A DNA stretch of 41,283 nt from assembly GCA_027080345.1 (NCBI GenBank), contig JALWSB010000165.1, positions 1 to 41,283 of the forward strand. The letters run 5' to 3'. This document shows positions 30,029 through 38,953 of this stretch, in pieces. The position numbers and the translations under genes are program-made. Source of the DNA: Robiginitomaculum sp. (lineage in GTDB: Bacteria; Pseudomonadota; Alphaproteobacteria; Caulobacterales; Maricaulaceae). Under the pieces are notes generated by a model. It was not told where the DNA came from. It did no database searches and saw only the letters and a program-made list of their open reading frames with translations. The stretch's first letter is position 1, and every line of letters begins with the position of its first letter.

Positions 30029-30562
30029 ATGCGCCGCCTGCTGATTGCCCTGCCGGTTGTTCTGATTATATCGCTTCTGGCCCTGTTTGCCGCCATGATC
30101 GGGCGCGGCGCAAAAACCCCGGCACCCTCGCGGCTTGTCGGCACCAGCGCCCCGGCCTTTACGCTTGATATTCTGAATCATGAGGATGGGAAAACCACGG
30201 CCAGCCTGGCCGATTTCAAGGGCCAGCCGGTAATGGTCAATTTTTTCGCCTCCTGGTGTACGCCGTGCCGCGCGGAACATCCGTTTTTAATGCAATTGGC
30301 CAAACAGGGCGTCACCATTATCGGCATAGATTATAAAGACAAACCGCACGCGGCAACGCAAATGCTTGACGATCTGGGCAATCCCTTTGCCCTTGTGGTG
30401 CGCGACCAGAACGGCCGCACCGGCATTGATTATGGCATAACCGGCGTGCCCGAGAGTTTTATGCTGGATGCGAACGGTATTATCCGCGCCAGTTGGTCCA
30501 GCCCGCTCGATGAAGAGATTATAAAAACCGTCATCCGCCCGGCGCTGGACAGCGCCCGTTAA
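30029..30562 (+). CDS. DsbE/CcmG-like membrane-anchored thioredoxin
   Basis: MRRLLIALPVVLIISLLALFAAMIGRG anchor; VMVNFFASWCTPCRAEHPFLMQLAKQGVTIIGIDYKD; YGITGVPESFMLDANGIIR. Confidence 0.9.
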   Translation: MRRLLIALPVVLIISLLALFAAMIGRGAKTPAPSRLVGTSAPAFTLDILNHEDGKTTASLADFKGQPVMVNFFASWCTPCRAEHPFLMQLAKQGVTIIGIDYKDKPHAATQMLDDLGNPFALVVRDQNGRTGIDYGITGVPESFMLDANGIIRASWSSPLDEEIIKTVIRPALDSAR

Positions 30563-30584
30563 CCTGGCGGCAAGACCTTGATGA

Positions 30585-30610
30585 TTATGGTTAACGGCGC
30601 TTAACCATAA
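30585..30610. promoter_or_regulatory. Inverted repeat of two TTAACCAT half-sites (CtrA-like)
   Basis: TTATGGTTAA-cggcgc-TTAACCATAA, perfect 10-bp arms, 25 bp before the ATG at 30636. Confidence 0.5.
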
Positions 30611-30635
30611 CGGATGCCAGAACGGCAAAACGACC

Positions 30636-30923
30636 ATGAAAGTCACCGGACAATCCTCTTTGATCGCCGCCCAGGCGCTGGCAAGCCAGCGTTCCGCCAG
30701 CGACGCCAAAGCCGCCTCCGCCGCGTTTTTTCGCAATCTCGACAAGGCCGCGCCCAACAAGGCCCCGCAAACCGCGCGCACTACCGATGCGCCAGCGGGC
30801 AAAACCTTGTCATCACAAAATGAGATCCGCAGCCAAGGTGCATTTTTGCGCGAGGCCCCTTTGCGGTCCGCGCAAGACCGAGCGCCCCTGGCACCGGGGT
30901 CTTTGGTGAACATTCTGGTGTGA
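30636..30923 (+). CDS. Hypothetical protein (95 aa)
   Basis: MKVTGQSSLIAAQALASQRSASDAKAASAAFFRNLDK...PLAPGSLVNILV; intact ORF behind a regulatory-like palindrome. Confidence 0.55.
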   Translation: MKVTGQSSLIAAQALASQRSASDAKAASAAFFRNLDKAAPNKAPQTARTTDAPAGKTLSSQNEIRSQGAFLREAPLRSAQDRAPLAPGSLVNILV

Positions 30924-30943
30924 GCGAAAGCGCTTTTCCCGTA

Positions 30944-31375
30944 TCAGGCAAGCAGACGGTTGAGTATTTTCATGATTTGCAACCGCTGTTTTTTCGACAA
31001 GGCCGCGAATATGGCCGCGTCAGTGGCCTGCGCCGCCGCCTGCAAATCCGCATAAAGCGCCGCGCCTTTTTCACTTAAAGAGACCTCTTTGACCCGCCCG
31101 TCACGGCGCGATGCCCGGCGCATGACAAGGCCTGCGCGCTGCATACGCGCCACCATTTCGGCTAGGGTGGAGCGATCTATCCCCGTTGCCCGCGCAAGGG
31201 CCGATTGCGACCGCCCTTCCCCCTCATCAAGGGCGCACATGATGACATACTGGCGATGGCTGGGGGCGTTATGGCCGGCGGCGCGGGCAAAATGCTGGTC
31301 AGCAAAGCGCTGCGCACGGTGCAGCAAATGCGCCGGTGATGACGCCAAGGCGCTGTTTTCGGGGCGAGCGCTCAT
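30944..31375 (-). CDS. MarR-family transcriptional regulator
   Basis: HRQYVIMCALDEGEGRSQSALARATGIDRSTLAEMVARMQRAGLVMRRASRRDGRVKEVSLSEKG. Confidence 0.9.
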   Translation of the reverse strand: MSARPENSALASSPAHLLHRAQRFADQHFARAAGHNAPSHRQYVIMCALDEGEGRSQSALARATGIDRSTLAEMVARMQRAGLVMRRASRRDGRVKEVSLSEKGAALYADLQAAAQATDAAIFAALSKKQRLQIMKILNRLLA

Positions 31376-31923
31376 TCAGATGGTTTGTTGTCGCGTGGCA
31401 TGTATTTGAGCATAAAGGGCGTATTGGCCAGCGCAAAACCAAATACCAGAGGCAGAATACCAAACACCTTGAAATTGACCCACATGCTTTCAGAAAAATT
31501 ACGCCAGACGATCTCATTGACCACCGCCAGCGCGCTAAAAAAAGCAACCCAGCGCCAGGTCAGCACCCGCCAGGCCTGATCAGGAAGGTGAAACGCCCCG
31601 TCAAACACAAATTTGAGATAATACTGGTCAAAAATAATGCCGCCGCCCAAAATCACCGCAAAGACGAGATAGACCACGGTCGGCTTCATTTTGATAAAGG
31701 TCGAATCACCCAGATATAAAGTCAGGCCCCCCAGAACCAGAACCAGAACCAACGTCACCAGCGGCATGACCCGCAGGCGCTTTTCGGCAAGCCAGCCCAG
31801 CAGCAAAGCCAGACTGGCCGCCACCATGAAAATACCGGTTGCCCAGAAAATACCGGCAAATTTATAGGCCACAAAAAAAATGATCAACGGACCAAGGTCA
31901 AACAAAAGACGGCTGGATTTCAT
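31372..31923 (-). CDS. Intracellular septation protein A family (YciB)
   Basis: LLFDLGPLIIFFVAYKFAGIFWATGIFM...IKMKPTVVYLVFAVILGGG...WRVLTWRWVAFFSALAVVNEIVWRNFSESMWVNFKVFGILPL. Confidence 0.92.
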   Translation of the reverse strand: MKSSRLLFDLGPLIIFFVAYKFAGIFWATGIFMVAASLALLLGWLAEKRLRVMPLVTLVLVLVLGGLTLYLGDSTFIKMKPTVVYLVFAVILGGGIIFDQYYLKFVFDGAFHLPDQAWRVLTWRWVAFFSALAVVNEIVWRNFSESMWVNFKVFGILPLVFGFALANTPFMLKYMPRDNKPSE

Positions 31924-31971
31924 GGATGGGGTCCAACGTATTCAAAGCGAATGAAAGCAATAAGGCCTGCG

Positions 31972-32472
31972 TTACTTTTCAATCAGGTAAAGCGGCAAAG
32001 CGGATGAATCCTTGACCGAACGGATGACAATACGCGACAGGGCCGTTTGCACAAGATCCATGGACAATATCTTGTCGCGTAAAAAATCATCATAGGTGTG
32101 CATGTCGGTGGTCACCACCCGCAACACATAATCCACCGCGCCGGTCACCGTGGCGCAGGATAAAACCTCGGGAAATTCCTTTACCACAACCTCGAACTCA
32201 CGCAGATTTTCACGAGTCGGCCGCTCCAGCTTGACCGCCACATAAACCTCGAACGCAAGACCTAACTTGTCCCGATCCAGGATTGTCACCTGGCAGGCAA
32301 TGATCTTTTCTTCTTCAAGGCGCTTGATTCGCCGCCAGCACGGGGAGGAAGACAAACCCACCTTGGCCGCAATATCGGCCACCGACATGGACGCATCCAC
32401 CTGCAGCAAGGCCAGGATTTTGGCGTCAATTTCATCAATTACATTGGTCAAATTTTCCACTCCCCGTGGCAT
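31972..32472 (-). CDS. Lrp/AsnC-family regulator (BkdR-like)
   Basis: IDAKILALLQVDASMSVADIAAKVGLSSSPCWRRIKRLEEEKII...; divergent from the BKD operon. Confidence 0.9.
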   Translation of the reverse strand: MPRGVENLTNVIDEIDAKILALLQVDASMSVADIAAKVGLSSSPCWRRIKRLEEEKIIACQVTILDRDKLGLAFEVYVAVKLERPTRENLREFEVVVKEFPEVLSCATVTGAVDYVLRVVTTDMHTYDDFLRDKILSMDLVQTALSRIVIRSVKDSSALPLYLIEK

Positions 32473-32613
32473 AATTGTATTTTTTCACCGCCCCAATGCA
32501 CTTTTTTGAGGACAAATGCAATAGTATTTGCCATAATAGTGGAGAAATTTGCTAATAATTATAATTTTCAGGGCAATTCATCTCGCCCTGTCCAGGCAAA
32601 GCGGGCTTAAGTA

Positions 32614-33888
32614 ATGACACAAACACCACCCAAAACAGAATTGGCACCACCCAAAACACCGCCAAAAGAGACGCCGGGCTTTTGCGTTCCTGAACCGTCG
32701 GCCCGCCCCGGAGACACGCCTGATTTTTCGGCCATTAGCGCGCTTAAAGACGAAACCGCCGCGCGGCCGGACAGCGATTGCGCGCCGCAAGACACCTTTT
32801 TTATGAAAGACAGCCTGATCCGGGTTATTGGCGATGATCATAAAGCCGCCGGGGCATGGGATCCGCATTTGCCGACCAAGACCTTACGGCAAGGCCTGCA
32901 TCTGATGCTGAAAACCCGCCTTTACGATAACCGCATGTTGAAATTACAGCGGCAGGGCAAAACCTCATTCTATATGAAATCGCGCGGCGAGGAGGCCACA
33001 TCGGTGGCTGCCGGCATGGCCTTGCGCACCTGTGACATGCTGTTTCCCTCATATCGCCAACAGGGGCTTTTGTTTGCCCGCGATCGCGACATGGTCGAGA
33101 TGATGTGTCATTGCCTGTCCAACGCCCGCGATAATCTTAAAGGGCGGCAATTGCCGGTGCATTACACTTGGAAAGAGGGCAATTTCTTTTCCATATCGGG
33201 TAATCTGGGCACCCAGTTTCCGCAAGCGGTGGGCTATGCCATGGCCAGCGCCGCGCGCGGTGAAGACGTGGTCACCGCTTCATGGATTGGCGATGGCACC
33301 ACGGCGGAAGGCGATTTTCATGCCGCCTGCACATTGGCCAGCGTGTATTGCCCGCCGGTTATTTTAAACGTGGTCAACAACCAATGGGCGATTTCTTCTT
33401 TTTCGGGCATTGCCGGGGCCGGATCGGCCAGCTTTGCGGCGCGCGGGGCGGGCTATGGCCTGCCGATTTTACGCGTGGACGGCAATGACTTTCTGGCCGT
33501 TTATGCGGCCACCGACTGGGCCGCGCAGCGCGCCCGCGCCGGTCATGGGGCCACCTTTATCGAACTTGTCACCTACCGCGCCGATGCCCATTCCACCTCT
33601 GACGATCCGGGGCGTTACCGCCCCAAGAACGAGGCCGAGCTATGGCCGCTGGGCGATCCGATTGAGCGTTTGAAAGCCCATCTTATCGCCCTTGGGGAAT
33701 GGGACGAGGCGCGCCATGAGGCGCTGGAAGCGGCCTTGAGCAAGGAAATTCTGGTGGCCTATAAAACCGCGCAAGAGCACGGCACCTTGCGCGATGGGCC
33801 CTGGGCACCCACCCCGACCATGTTCGAGGATGTTTATGCGCAACAACCTTGGCATTTGCGCCGCCAGCGTCAGGATTTAGGGGTCTGA
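32614..33888 (+). CDS. bkdA1: Branched-chain 2-oxoacid dehydrogenase E1 alpha
   Basis: LMLKTRLYDNRMLKLQRQGKTSFYMKSRGEEATSVAAGMAL, SWIGDGTTAEGDFHAACTLASVYCPPVILNVVNNQWAISS, YRADAHSTSDDPGRYRPKNE. Confidence 0.94.
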   Translation: MTQTPPKTELAPPKTPPKETPGFCVPEPSARPGDTPDFSAISALKDETAARPDSDCAPQDTFFMKDSLIRVIGDDHKAAGAWDPHLPTKTLRQGLHLMLKTRLYDNRMLKLQRQGKTSFYMKSRGEEATSVAAGMALRTCDMLFPSYRQQGLLFARDRDMVEMMCHCLSNARDNLKGRQLPVHYTWKEGNFFSISGNLGTQFPQAVGYAMASAARGEDVVTASWIGDGTTAEGDFHAACTLASVYCPPVILNVVNNQWAISSFSGIAGAGSASFAARGAGYGLPILRVDGNDFLAVYAATDWAAQRARAGHGATFIELVTYRADAHSTSDDPGRYRPKNEAELWPLGDPIERLKAHLIALGEWDEARHEALEAALSKEILVAYKTAQEHGTLRDGPWAPTPTMFEDVYAQQPWHLRRQRQDLGV

Positions 33889-34916
33889 TGACAATGAGCA
33901 ATCACGCAAAAATGACCATGATCCAGGCGATTCGCTCGGCCCATGAGGTGTTATTACAAGGCGATGAGCGGGTCTGCGCCTTTGGTGAAGACGCGGGCTA
34001 TTTTGGCGGCGTCTTTGGCTGCACCCAAGGCCTGCAGGAAAAGTTTGGCAAAACCCGGGTGTTTGATACGCCGATCAATGAAGCGGCAATTGTCGCCATG
34101 GCCACGGGCATGGCGGTAAACGGCATGCGCCCGATCGCCGAAATACAATTCGCCGACTATATTTTCCCCGGCTTTGACCAGATTGTTTCGGAATTATCGC
34201 GCCTGCGCTATCGCTCCGCCGGGCAGTTTAGTGCGCCTTTGGTGATTCGCACCCCGTGCGGCGGCGGCATTTATGGGGGCCAGACCCATTCCATGTCCCC
34301 CGAAGCGTTCTTTACGCATATTCCGGGCATTAGCGTGGTCATGCCGTCCAATCCTTATGACGCCAAGGGCCTGCTTATCGCTGCCAGCGAAAGCGACGAT
34401 CCGGTGCTTATTTTTGAACCCAAGCGGCTTTATAATGGCCCGTTTGATGGCGATCCGCACAAACCGGCTTTAAGCTGGTCCGCCCACCCCAAGGGCGATG
34501 TGCCGACCGGCCATTATACCGTGCCGCTGGGCAAGGCCGATATAGTGCGCCCCGGCAATGCCATCAGCATTGTCACCTATGGCACCATGGTGCATGTGGC
34601 GCGCGAAACTGTGCGCGCCGCCGGGATTGATGCGGAGATTATTGATCTGCGGACCCTTGTGCCTTACGACATGGAGACCATCGCCAAATCAGTAAATAAA
34701 ACCGGGCGCTGTGTGGTGGTTCACGAAGCGCCGCGCACCTCGGGCTTTGGCGCCGAGCTGATCGCACAAATCCAGGAAGACTGTTTTTATGCGCTCGAAG
34801 CGCCCATCAAGCGGGTCACCGGCTGGGACACCCCCTATCCGCACGCCCATGAATGGTCGTATTTCCCCGGACAAGAGCGCGTTTTGCGCGCCATAACCGA
34901 AACGCTGGAGGCGTAA
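33888..34916 (+). CDS. bkdA2: Branched-chain 2-oxoacid dehydrogenase E1 beta
   Basis: MTMIQAIRSAHEVLLQGDERVCAFGEDAGYFGGVFGCTQGLQEKFGKTRVFDTPINEAAIVAMATGMA; ATGA overlap with E1 alpha. Confidence 0.95.
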   Translation: MTMSNHAKMTMIQAIRSAHEVLLQGDERVCAFGEDAGYFGGVFGCTQGLQEKFGKTRVFDTPINEAAIVAMATGMAVNGMRPIAEIQFADYIFPGFDQIVSELSRLRYRSAGQFSAPLVIRTPCGGGIYGGQTHSMSPEAFFTHIPGISVVMPSNPYDAKGLLIAASESDDPVLIFEPKRLYNGPFDGDPHKPALSWSAHPKGDVPTGHYTVPLGKADIVRPGNAISIVTYGTMVHVARETVRAAGIDAEIIDLRTLVPYDMETIAKSVNKTGRCVVVHEAPRTSGFGAELIAQIQEDCFYALEAPIKRVTGWDTPYPHAHEWSYFPGQERVLRAITETLEA

Positions 34917-36227
34917 ATGGGATTGTTTTCCTTGAAATTACCCGATGTTGGTGAAGGCGTTGTCGAGGCCGAAATCGTTGAATGGCATATCAAGCCCGGC
35001 CAGACGGTCAGCGAGGACGACCATCTGGTCGACATCATGACCGACAAGGCGACCGTGGAAATCCCCGCACCGGTCAGCGGCGTGATCAAGGAGATCACCG
35101 GCGAACCGGGCGATATTCTGGCCGTTGGCTCGGTGATCGTCACTATTGAGACGGATGCGGCGGCGGCCAGTGATGAGGAGGCTCCCCCCCTTCGACAAGC
35201 TCAGGGTGAGGATAAAGCGAACAAGGCATTGCCTGATTCCAAGCCTACCCCAAAACCACATTCTGAGCCTGGCCCAAAGCCTCATCCCCGGATCCAGTCC
35301 GGGGCAGGCTCTGAGCCTGTCGAAGGATGGGGCGGCGAAGAACGCGGCAGCGCAAGGCCTCTGGCCTCACCGGCGGTGCGCAAACGGGCGCTGGAAGCCG
35401 ACATTGACCTTGCTTGCGTCAAAGGCTCTGGCCCTGCCGGGCGCATCAGCCACCAGGATCTCGATGATTTTATCGCCTCTGGTGGGCGGCAAATGGTATC
35501 ATCCGCAGCGCAAATGGGGCGCACAAAACGCACCGGCATAAACGAACATAAAGTGATCGGCCTGCGCCGTAAAATCGCGCAAAACCTGGCCGCCTCGAAA
35601 CGCAACATCCCGCACTTTGCCTATATTGAAGACATTGAGATGGACGCGCTGGAAAATTTGCGCGCGCATCTGAACGCCACCCGCACCAAGGAGCAGCCAA
35701 AGCTGACCTTATTGCCGTTTTTAAGTCTGGCCTTGATCAAGGTATTGCCGGACTTTCCGCAAGCCAATGCCCATTTTGATGGCGAGGCGGGCATCGCCAC
35801 CCATTATGAAGCGGTGCATATGGGCATCGCCACGGCGACACCAAACGGCCTGATGGTGCCAGTGGTCAAACACGCCGAAAGCATGGATATCTGGGAGCTG
35901 GCGTCTGAAATCACCCGCGTGTGCAACGCCGCGCGCGATGGCAAAGGCACAGCGGATGAACTTACCGGCTCGACCATTACCATTACCTCCCTTGGTGCCT
36001 TAGGCGGCATTGCTTCAACCCCGGTGATCAATGCGCCGGAAACGGCCATTATCGGCGTCAATAAATTGCAAGTGCGCCCGGTCTGGCAGGACGGGGCCTT
36101 CGCGCCGCGCAAAATGATGAACCTCTCATCAAGTTTTGATCACCGCATTGTCGATGGCTATGACGCCGCTTTGATGATCAGCAAGGTCAAGGCCTTGCTG
36201 GAAAACCCCGCCACCTTGTTTATGTGA
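34917..36227 (+). CDS. bkdB: Branched-chain 2-oxoacid dehydrogenase E2 (lipoamide acyltransferase)
   Basis: Lipoyl domain VDIMTDKATVEIPAPVSG, E3-binding SPAVRKRALEADIDLACVKGSGPAGRISHQDLDDFI, catalytic SFDHRIVDGYDAA. Confidence 0.95.
   Translation: MGLFSLKLPDVGEGVVEAEIVEWHIKPGQTVSEDDHLVDIMTDKATVEIPAPVSGVIKEITGEPGDILAVGSVIVTIETDAAAASDEEAPPLRQAQGEDKANKALPDSKPTPKPHSEPGPKPHPRIQSGAGSEPVEGWGGEERGSARPLASPAVRKRALEADIDLACVKGSGPAGRISHQDLDDFIASGGRQMVSSAAQMGRTKRTGINEHKVIGLRRKIAQNLAASKRNIPHFAYIEDIEMDALENLRAHLNATRTKEQPKLTLLPFLSLALIKVLPDFPQANAHFDGEAGIATHYEAVHMGIATATPNGLMVPVVKHAESMDIWELASEITRVCNAARDGKGTADELTGSTITITSLGALGGIASTPVINAPETAIIGVNKLQVRPVWQDGAFAPRKMMNLSSSFDHRIVDGYDAALMISKVKALLENPATLFM
35189..35326. 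repeat. Palindromic repeat element embedded in frame in bkdB
   Basis: CCTTCGACAAGCTCAG (35189-35204) and CTGAGCCTGTCGAAGG (35311-35326) form inverted ends, with ccccggatccagtccgggg between them. Confidence 0.75.
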
Positions 36228-36236
36228 GACCATGAA

Positions 36237-37646
36237 ATGAGCAAAACCATAAAAACCGATGTGCTGATCATTGGCGGCGGCCCGGCGGGCTATCCGTGCG
36301 CCATTCGCGCCGGTCAGCTTGGCCTTGATGTGGTCCTTGTCGATAAAAGCGGTCTTGGCGGCACCTGCCTGAACCGGGGCTGCATTCCCTCAAAAGCGCT
36401 GATCCATGCGGCCACGCGCTATGCGGAGTTGACCACCCATGCGCACGATCCGGCCATGGGCATTTCGTGCGCCAAACCCAAAGTTGATATGCGCGCCCTG
36501 ACCGGCTGGAAAGACGATCTGGTTGACAAGCTGACCTCTGGCGTTGCCGGATTGTTAAAAGCGGCGGGGGTGAATACATTAAACGGCTGGGCGGAATTTG
36601 CCGATGCCAAAACCTGCACCGTGACGCTGGATGATGGGCAAACCGTGACCATCAGCGCCAAAAATGTCGTGCTGGCCACTGGTTCGGTGGAAGTGGAATT
36701 GCCGTTTTTACCGTTTGACGACAACCGCGTCATCTCCTCGACCGGGGCGCTCAATTTGACAAAACTGCCCAAGACCCTGGCCGTTATTGGCGCCGGGTAT
36801 ATCGGGCTGGAAATGGGTATTGCCTTTGCCAAGCTCGGCGTGAAGGTCAGCTTTGTCGAAGCGCTGGACCGTATTTTACCGCTTTATGACAAAGCCATAA
36901 CCCGGCCCGTTTCACGCTGGTTAAAAACCCACAATGTGGATATGCATTTAAATTGCAAAGCCAAGGGGCTAAGCAAAACCGGCCTTCTTTACGAAGACAA
37001 AGACGGCGCAGAACACGAAGTCACAGCCGAAAAAGTCCTTGTTGCGGTTGGTCGCAAACCACTGACCACAGGCTGGGGCCTTGAGACCATGGGCATTGAT
37101 ATGGACGGGGCGTTTGTGCGTGTGGATGAACGCTGCGCCACCTCGATGCGCGGCGTCTATGCTATTGGCGATCTCGTTGGCGAGCCGATGCTGGCCCACA
37201 AGGGCACCAAACAGGGCGAAATGGTCGCCGAACTTCTGGCCGGACATCGCACGCGGTTTGACCCAATTGCCATTCCTGCCGTCTGCTTTACCGAGCCTGA
37301 AATTATTGGCGTTGGCCTAAGCCCGGATGAGGCCAAAGCGGCGGGGCAAGAGATTATCACCGGTAAATTTCCCTTTGCCGCCCTTGGCAAGGCGCTGACC
37401 ATGCAAGGCGGCGCAGATGGCGGCTTTGTGCGCATTACCGCGCGTAAAAGTGATCATGTGATTTTGGGTATTCATGCGGTTGGTGCGCACGCGGCGGAGC
37501 TTTCGGGGGAATTTTCCCTTGCGCTGGAAATGGGGGCGCGGCTGGAAGATATTGCCGGCACCATCCATGTTCACCCGACCCTTGGCGAAGGCTTTGCGGA
37601 AAGCGCTCTGGCGGCCCTTGGTCAGCCACTGCATATTGCACGGTAA
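36237..37646 (+). CDS. lpdV: Dihydrolipoyl dehydrogenase (BKD E3)
   Basis: [75 protein letters not shown]. Confidence 0.94.
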   Translation: MSKTIKTDVLIIGGGPAGYPCAIRAGQLGLDVVLVDKSGLGGTCLNRGCIPSKALIHAATRYAELTTHAHDPAMGISCAKPKVDMRALTGWKDDLVDKLTSGVAGLLKAAGVNTLNGWAEFADAKTCTVTLDDGQTVTISAKNVVLATGSVEVELPFLPFDDNRVISSTGALNLTKLPKTLAVIGAGYIGLEMGIAFAKLGVKVSFVEALDRILPLYDKAITRPVSRWLKTHNVDMHLNCKAKGLSKTGLLYEDKDGAEHEVTAEKVLVAVGRKPLTTGWGLETMGIDMDGAFVRVDERCATSMRGVYAIGDLVGEPMLAHKGTKQGEMVAELLAGHRTRFDPIAIPAVCFTEPEIIGVGLSPDEAKAAGQEIITGKFPFAALGKALTMQGGADGGFVRITARKSDHVILGIHAVGAHAAELSGEFSLALEMGARLEDIAGTIHVHPTLGEGFAESALAALGQPLHIAR

Positions 37647-37736
37647 GCACCGCTTGCAAGAACGCGCCCGCGCGCGTATATCCCGCCTCTCATTTGCACC
37701 GGTACGCATCGGGCGGATGAGCGGAAAAAGAAATAT

Positions 37737-37813
37737 GGCTGGGTAGCTCAGCTGGTTAGAGCGCAGGACTCATAATCCTGAGGTCGGGGGTTCGAGTCCC
37801 CCCCCCGCCACCA
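37737..37813 (+). tRNA. tRNA with CAU anticodon (elongator Met or Ile2), CCA encoded
   Basis: GGCTGGGTAGCTCAGCTGGTTAGAGC GCAGGACTCATAATCCTGAGGTCGGGGGTTCGAGTCCCCCCCCCGCCACCA; cloverleaf traced by eye. Confidence 0.92.
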
Positions 37814-37834
37814 TTTTTCTTGAAAGTGGATTTT

Positions 37835-38953
37835 ATGAAAAGCTTCCATCCCACCCCAAAAACCTTGATGGGCCCTGGCCCTTCCGATGTACCCAGACGC
37901 ATATTGGACGCCATGGCGCGGCCAACCATAGGCCATCTGGACCCTGAATTTATTGCCTTGATGGACGAGATCAAAGCGCTGTTGCGCTTTGCGTTCCAGA
38001 CCGAAAATGCGCTGACATTTCCGGTTTCCGCCCCCGGCTCTGCCGGCATGGAAACCTGTTTTGTCAATCTGGTGGAGCCGGGCGATACGGTGATCGTCTG
38101 CGTTAACGGAGTGTTTGGCGGGCGCATGGTGGAAAACGTCAAACGCTGCGGCGGCGTGCCTGTGATCGTCAATGATGAATGGGGCCAGCCGGTCGATCCG
38201 CAAAAAGTCGAAGAGGCGCTAAAGGCCAATCCGCAGGCTAAAATCCTCGCCTTTGTGCACGCCGAAACTTCGACCGGGGTTTTGTCCGACGCCAAAACCT
38301 TGTGCGCTTTGGCGCAAAACCATGACTGCCTTACCATTATGGATGCGGTCACATCTTTGGGCGGTGTGCCGGTAAAAATCGATGAATGGGGCGTCGATGC
38401 GGTCTATTCAGGGTCACAAAAATGCCTCTCCGTGCCGCCGGGCCTCTCACCAATCAGCTTTGGCCCGCGCGCCATTGCCGCGCTTGAAGCGCGCACAACG
38501 CCCGTGCAAAGCTGGTTTCTGGATTTATCCTTGGTAATGAATTACTGGCAGGGCGAAGGCGGGCGGTCTTATCACCACACCGCGCCGATCAATGCCATGT
38601 ATGGCCTGCACGAAGGGCTTCTCATGCTCCATGAAGAAGGGCTGGAAGCGGCCTTTGCGCGCCACCAAAGCCAGCATGCGGATTTGCGGGACGGGCTGGA
38701 GGCGCTGGATTTTTCATTTCTTGTCGCGCCACAATACCGCCTGCCACAGCTTAACACCGTGCGGTTTCCCGCCCGCGTCAGCGACGAAGCGGCGGTGCGC
38801 AAAGCGCTTCTTGAAAACCACCATCTGGAAATCGGTGCCGGCCTTGGCGCATTGGCCGGCAAAGTCTGGCGCATTGGCCTGATGGGGGCCAGCGCCTGCC
38901 CGCAAAATGTACAAAAATGCCTCGGCGCACTCGAAGAGGAATTAGGCGCTTAA
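37835..38953 (+). CDS. Class V aminotransferase, alanine/serine-glyoxylate type
   Basis: MGPGPSDVPRRILDAMARPTIGHLDPEF, VHAETSTGVLSDAKTLCALAQNHDCLTIMDAVTSLGGVPVKIDEWGVDAVYSGSQKCLSVPPGLSPISF, YHHTAPINAMYGLHEGL. Confidence 0.92.
   Translation: MKSFHPTPKTLMGPGPSDVPRRILDAMARPTIGHLDPEFIALMDEIKALLRFAFQTENALTFPVSAPGSAGMETCFVNLVEPGDTVIVCVNGVFGGRMVENVKRCGGVPVIVNDEWGQPVDPQKVEEALKANPQAKILAFVHAETSTGVLSDAKTLCALAQNHDCLTIMDAVTSLGGVPVKIDEWGVDAVYSGSQKCLSVPPGLSPISFGPRAIAALEARTTPVQSWFLDLSLVMNYWQGEGGRSYHHTAPINAMYGLHEGLLMLHEEGLEAAFARHQSQHADLRDGLEALDFSFLVAPQYRLPQLNTVRFPARVSDEAAVRKALLENHHLEIGAGLGALAGKVWRIGLMGASACPQNVQKCLGALEEELGA

Noticed and set aside
37748-38352. Minus-strand ORFs ending ...GGDSNPRPQDYESCALTS and ...GGGTRTPDLRIMSPAL
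   Set aside because: These are antisense translations of the tRNA gene, a well-known annotation artefact; the real genes are the tRNA and the plus-strand aminotransferase.
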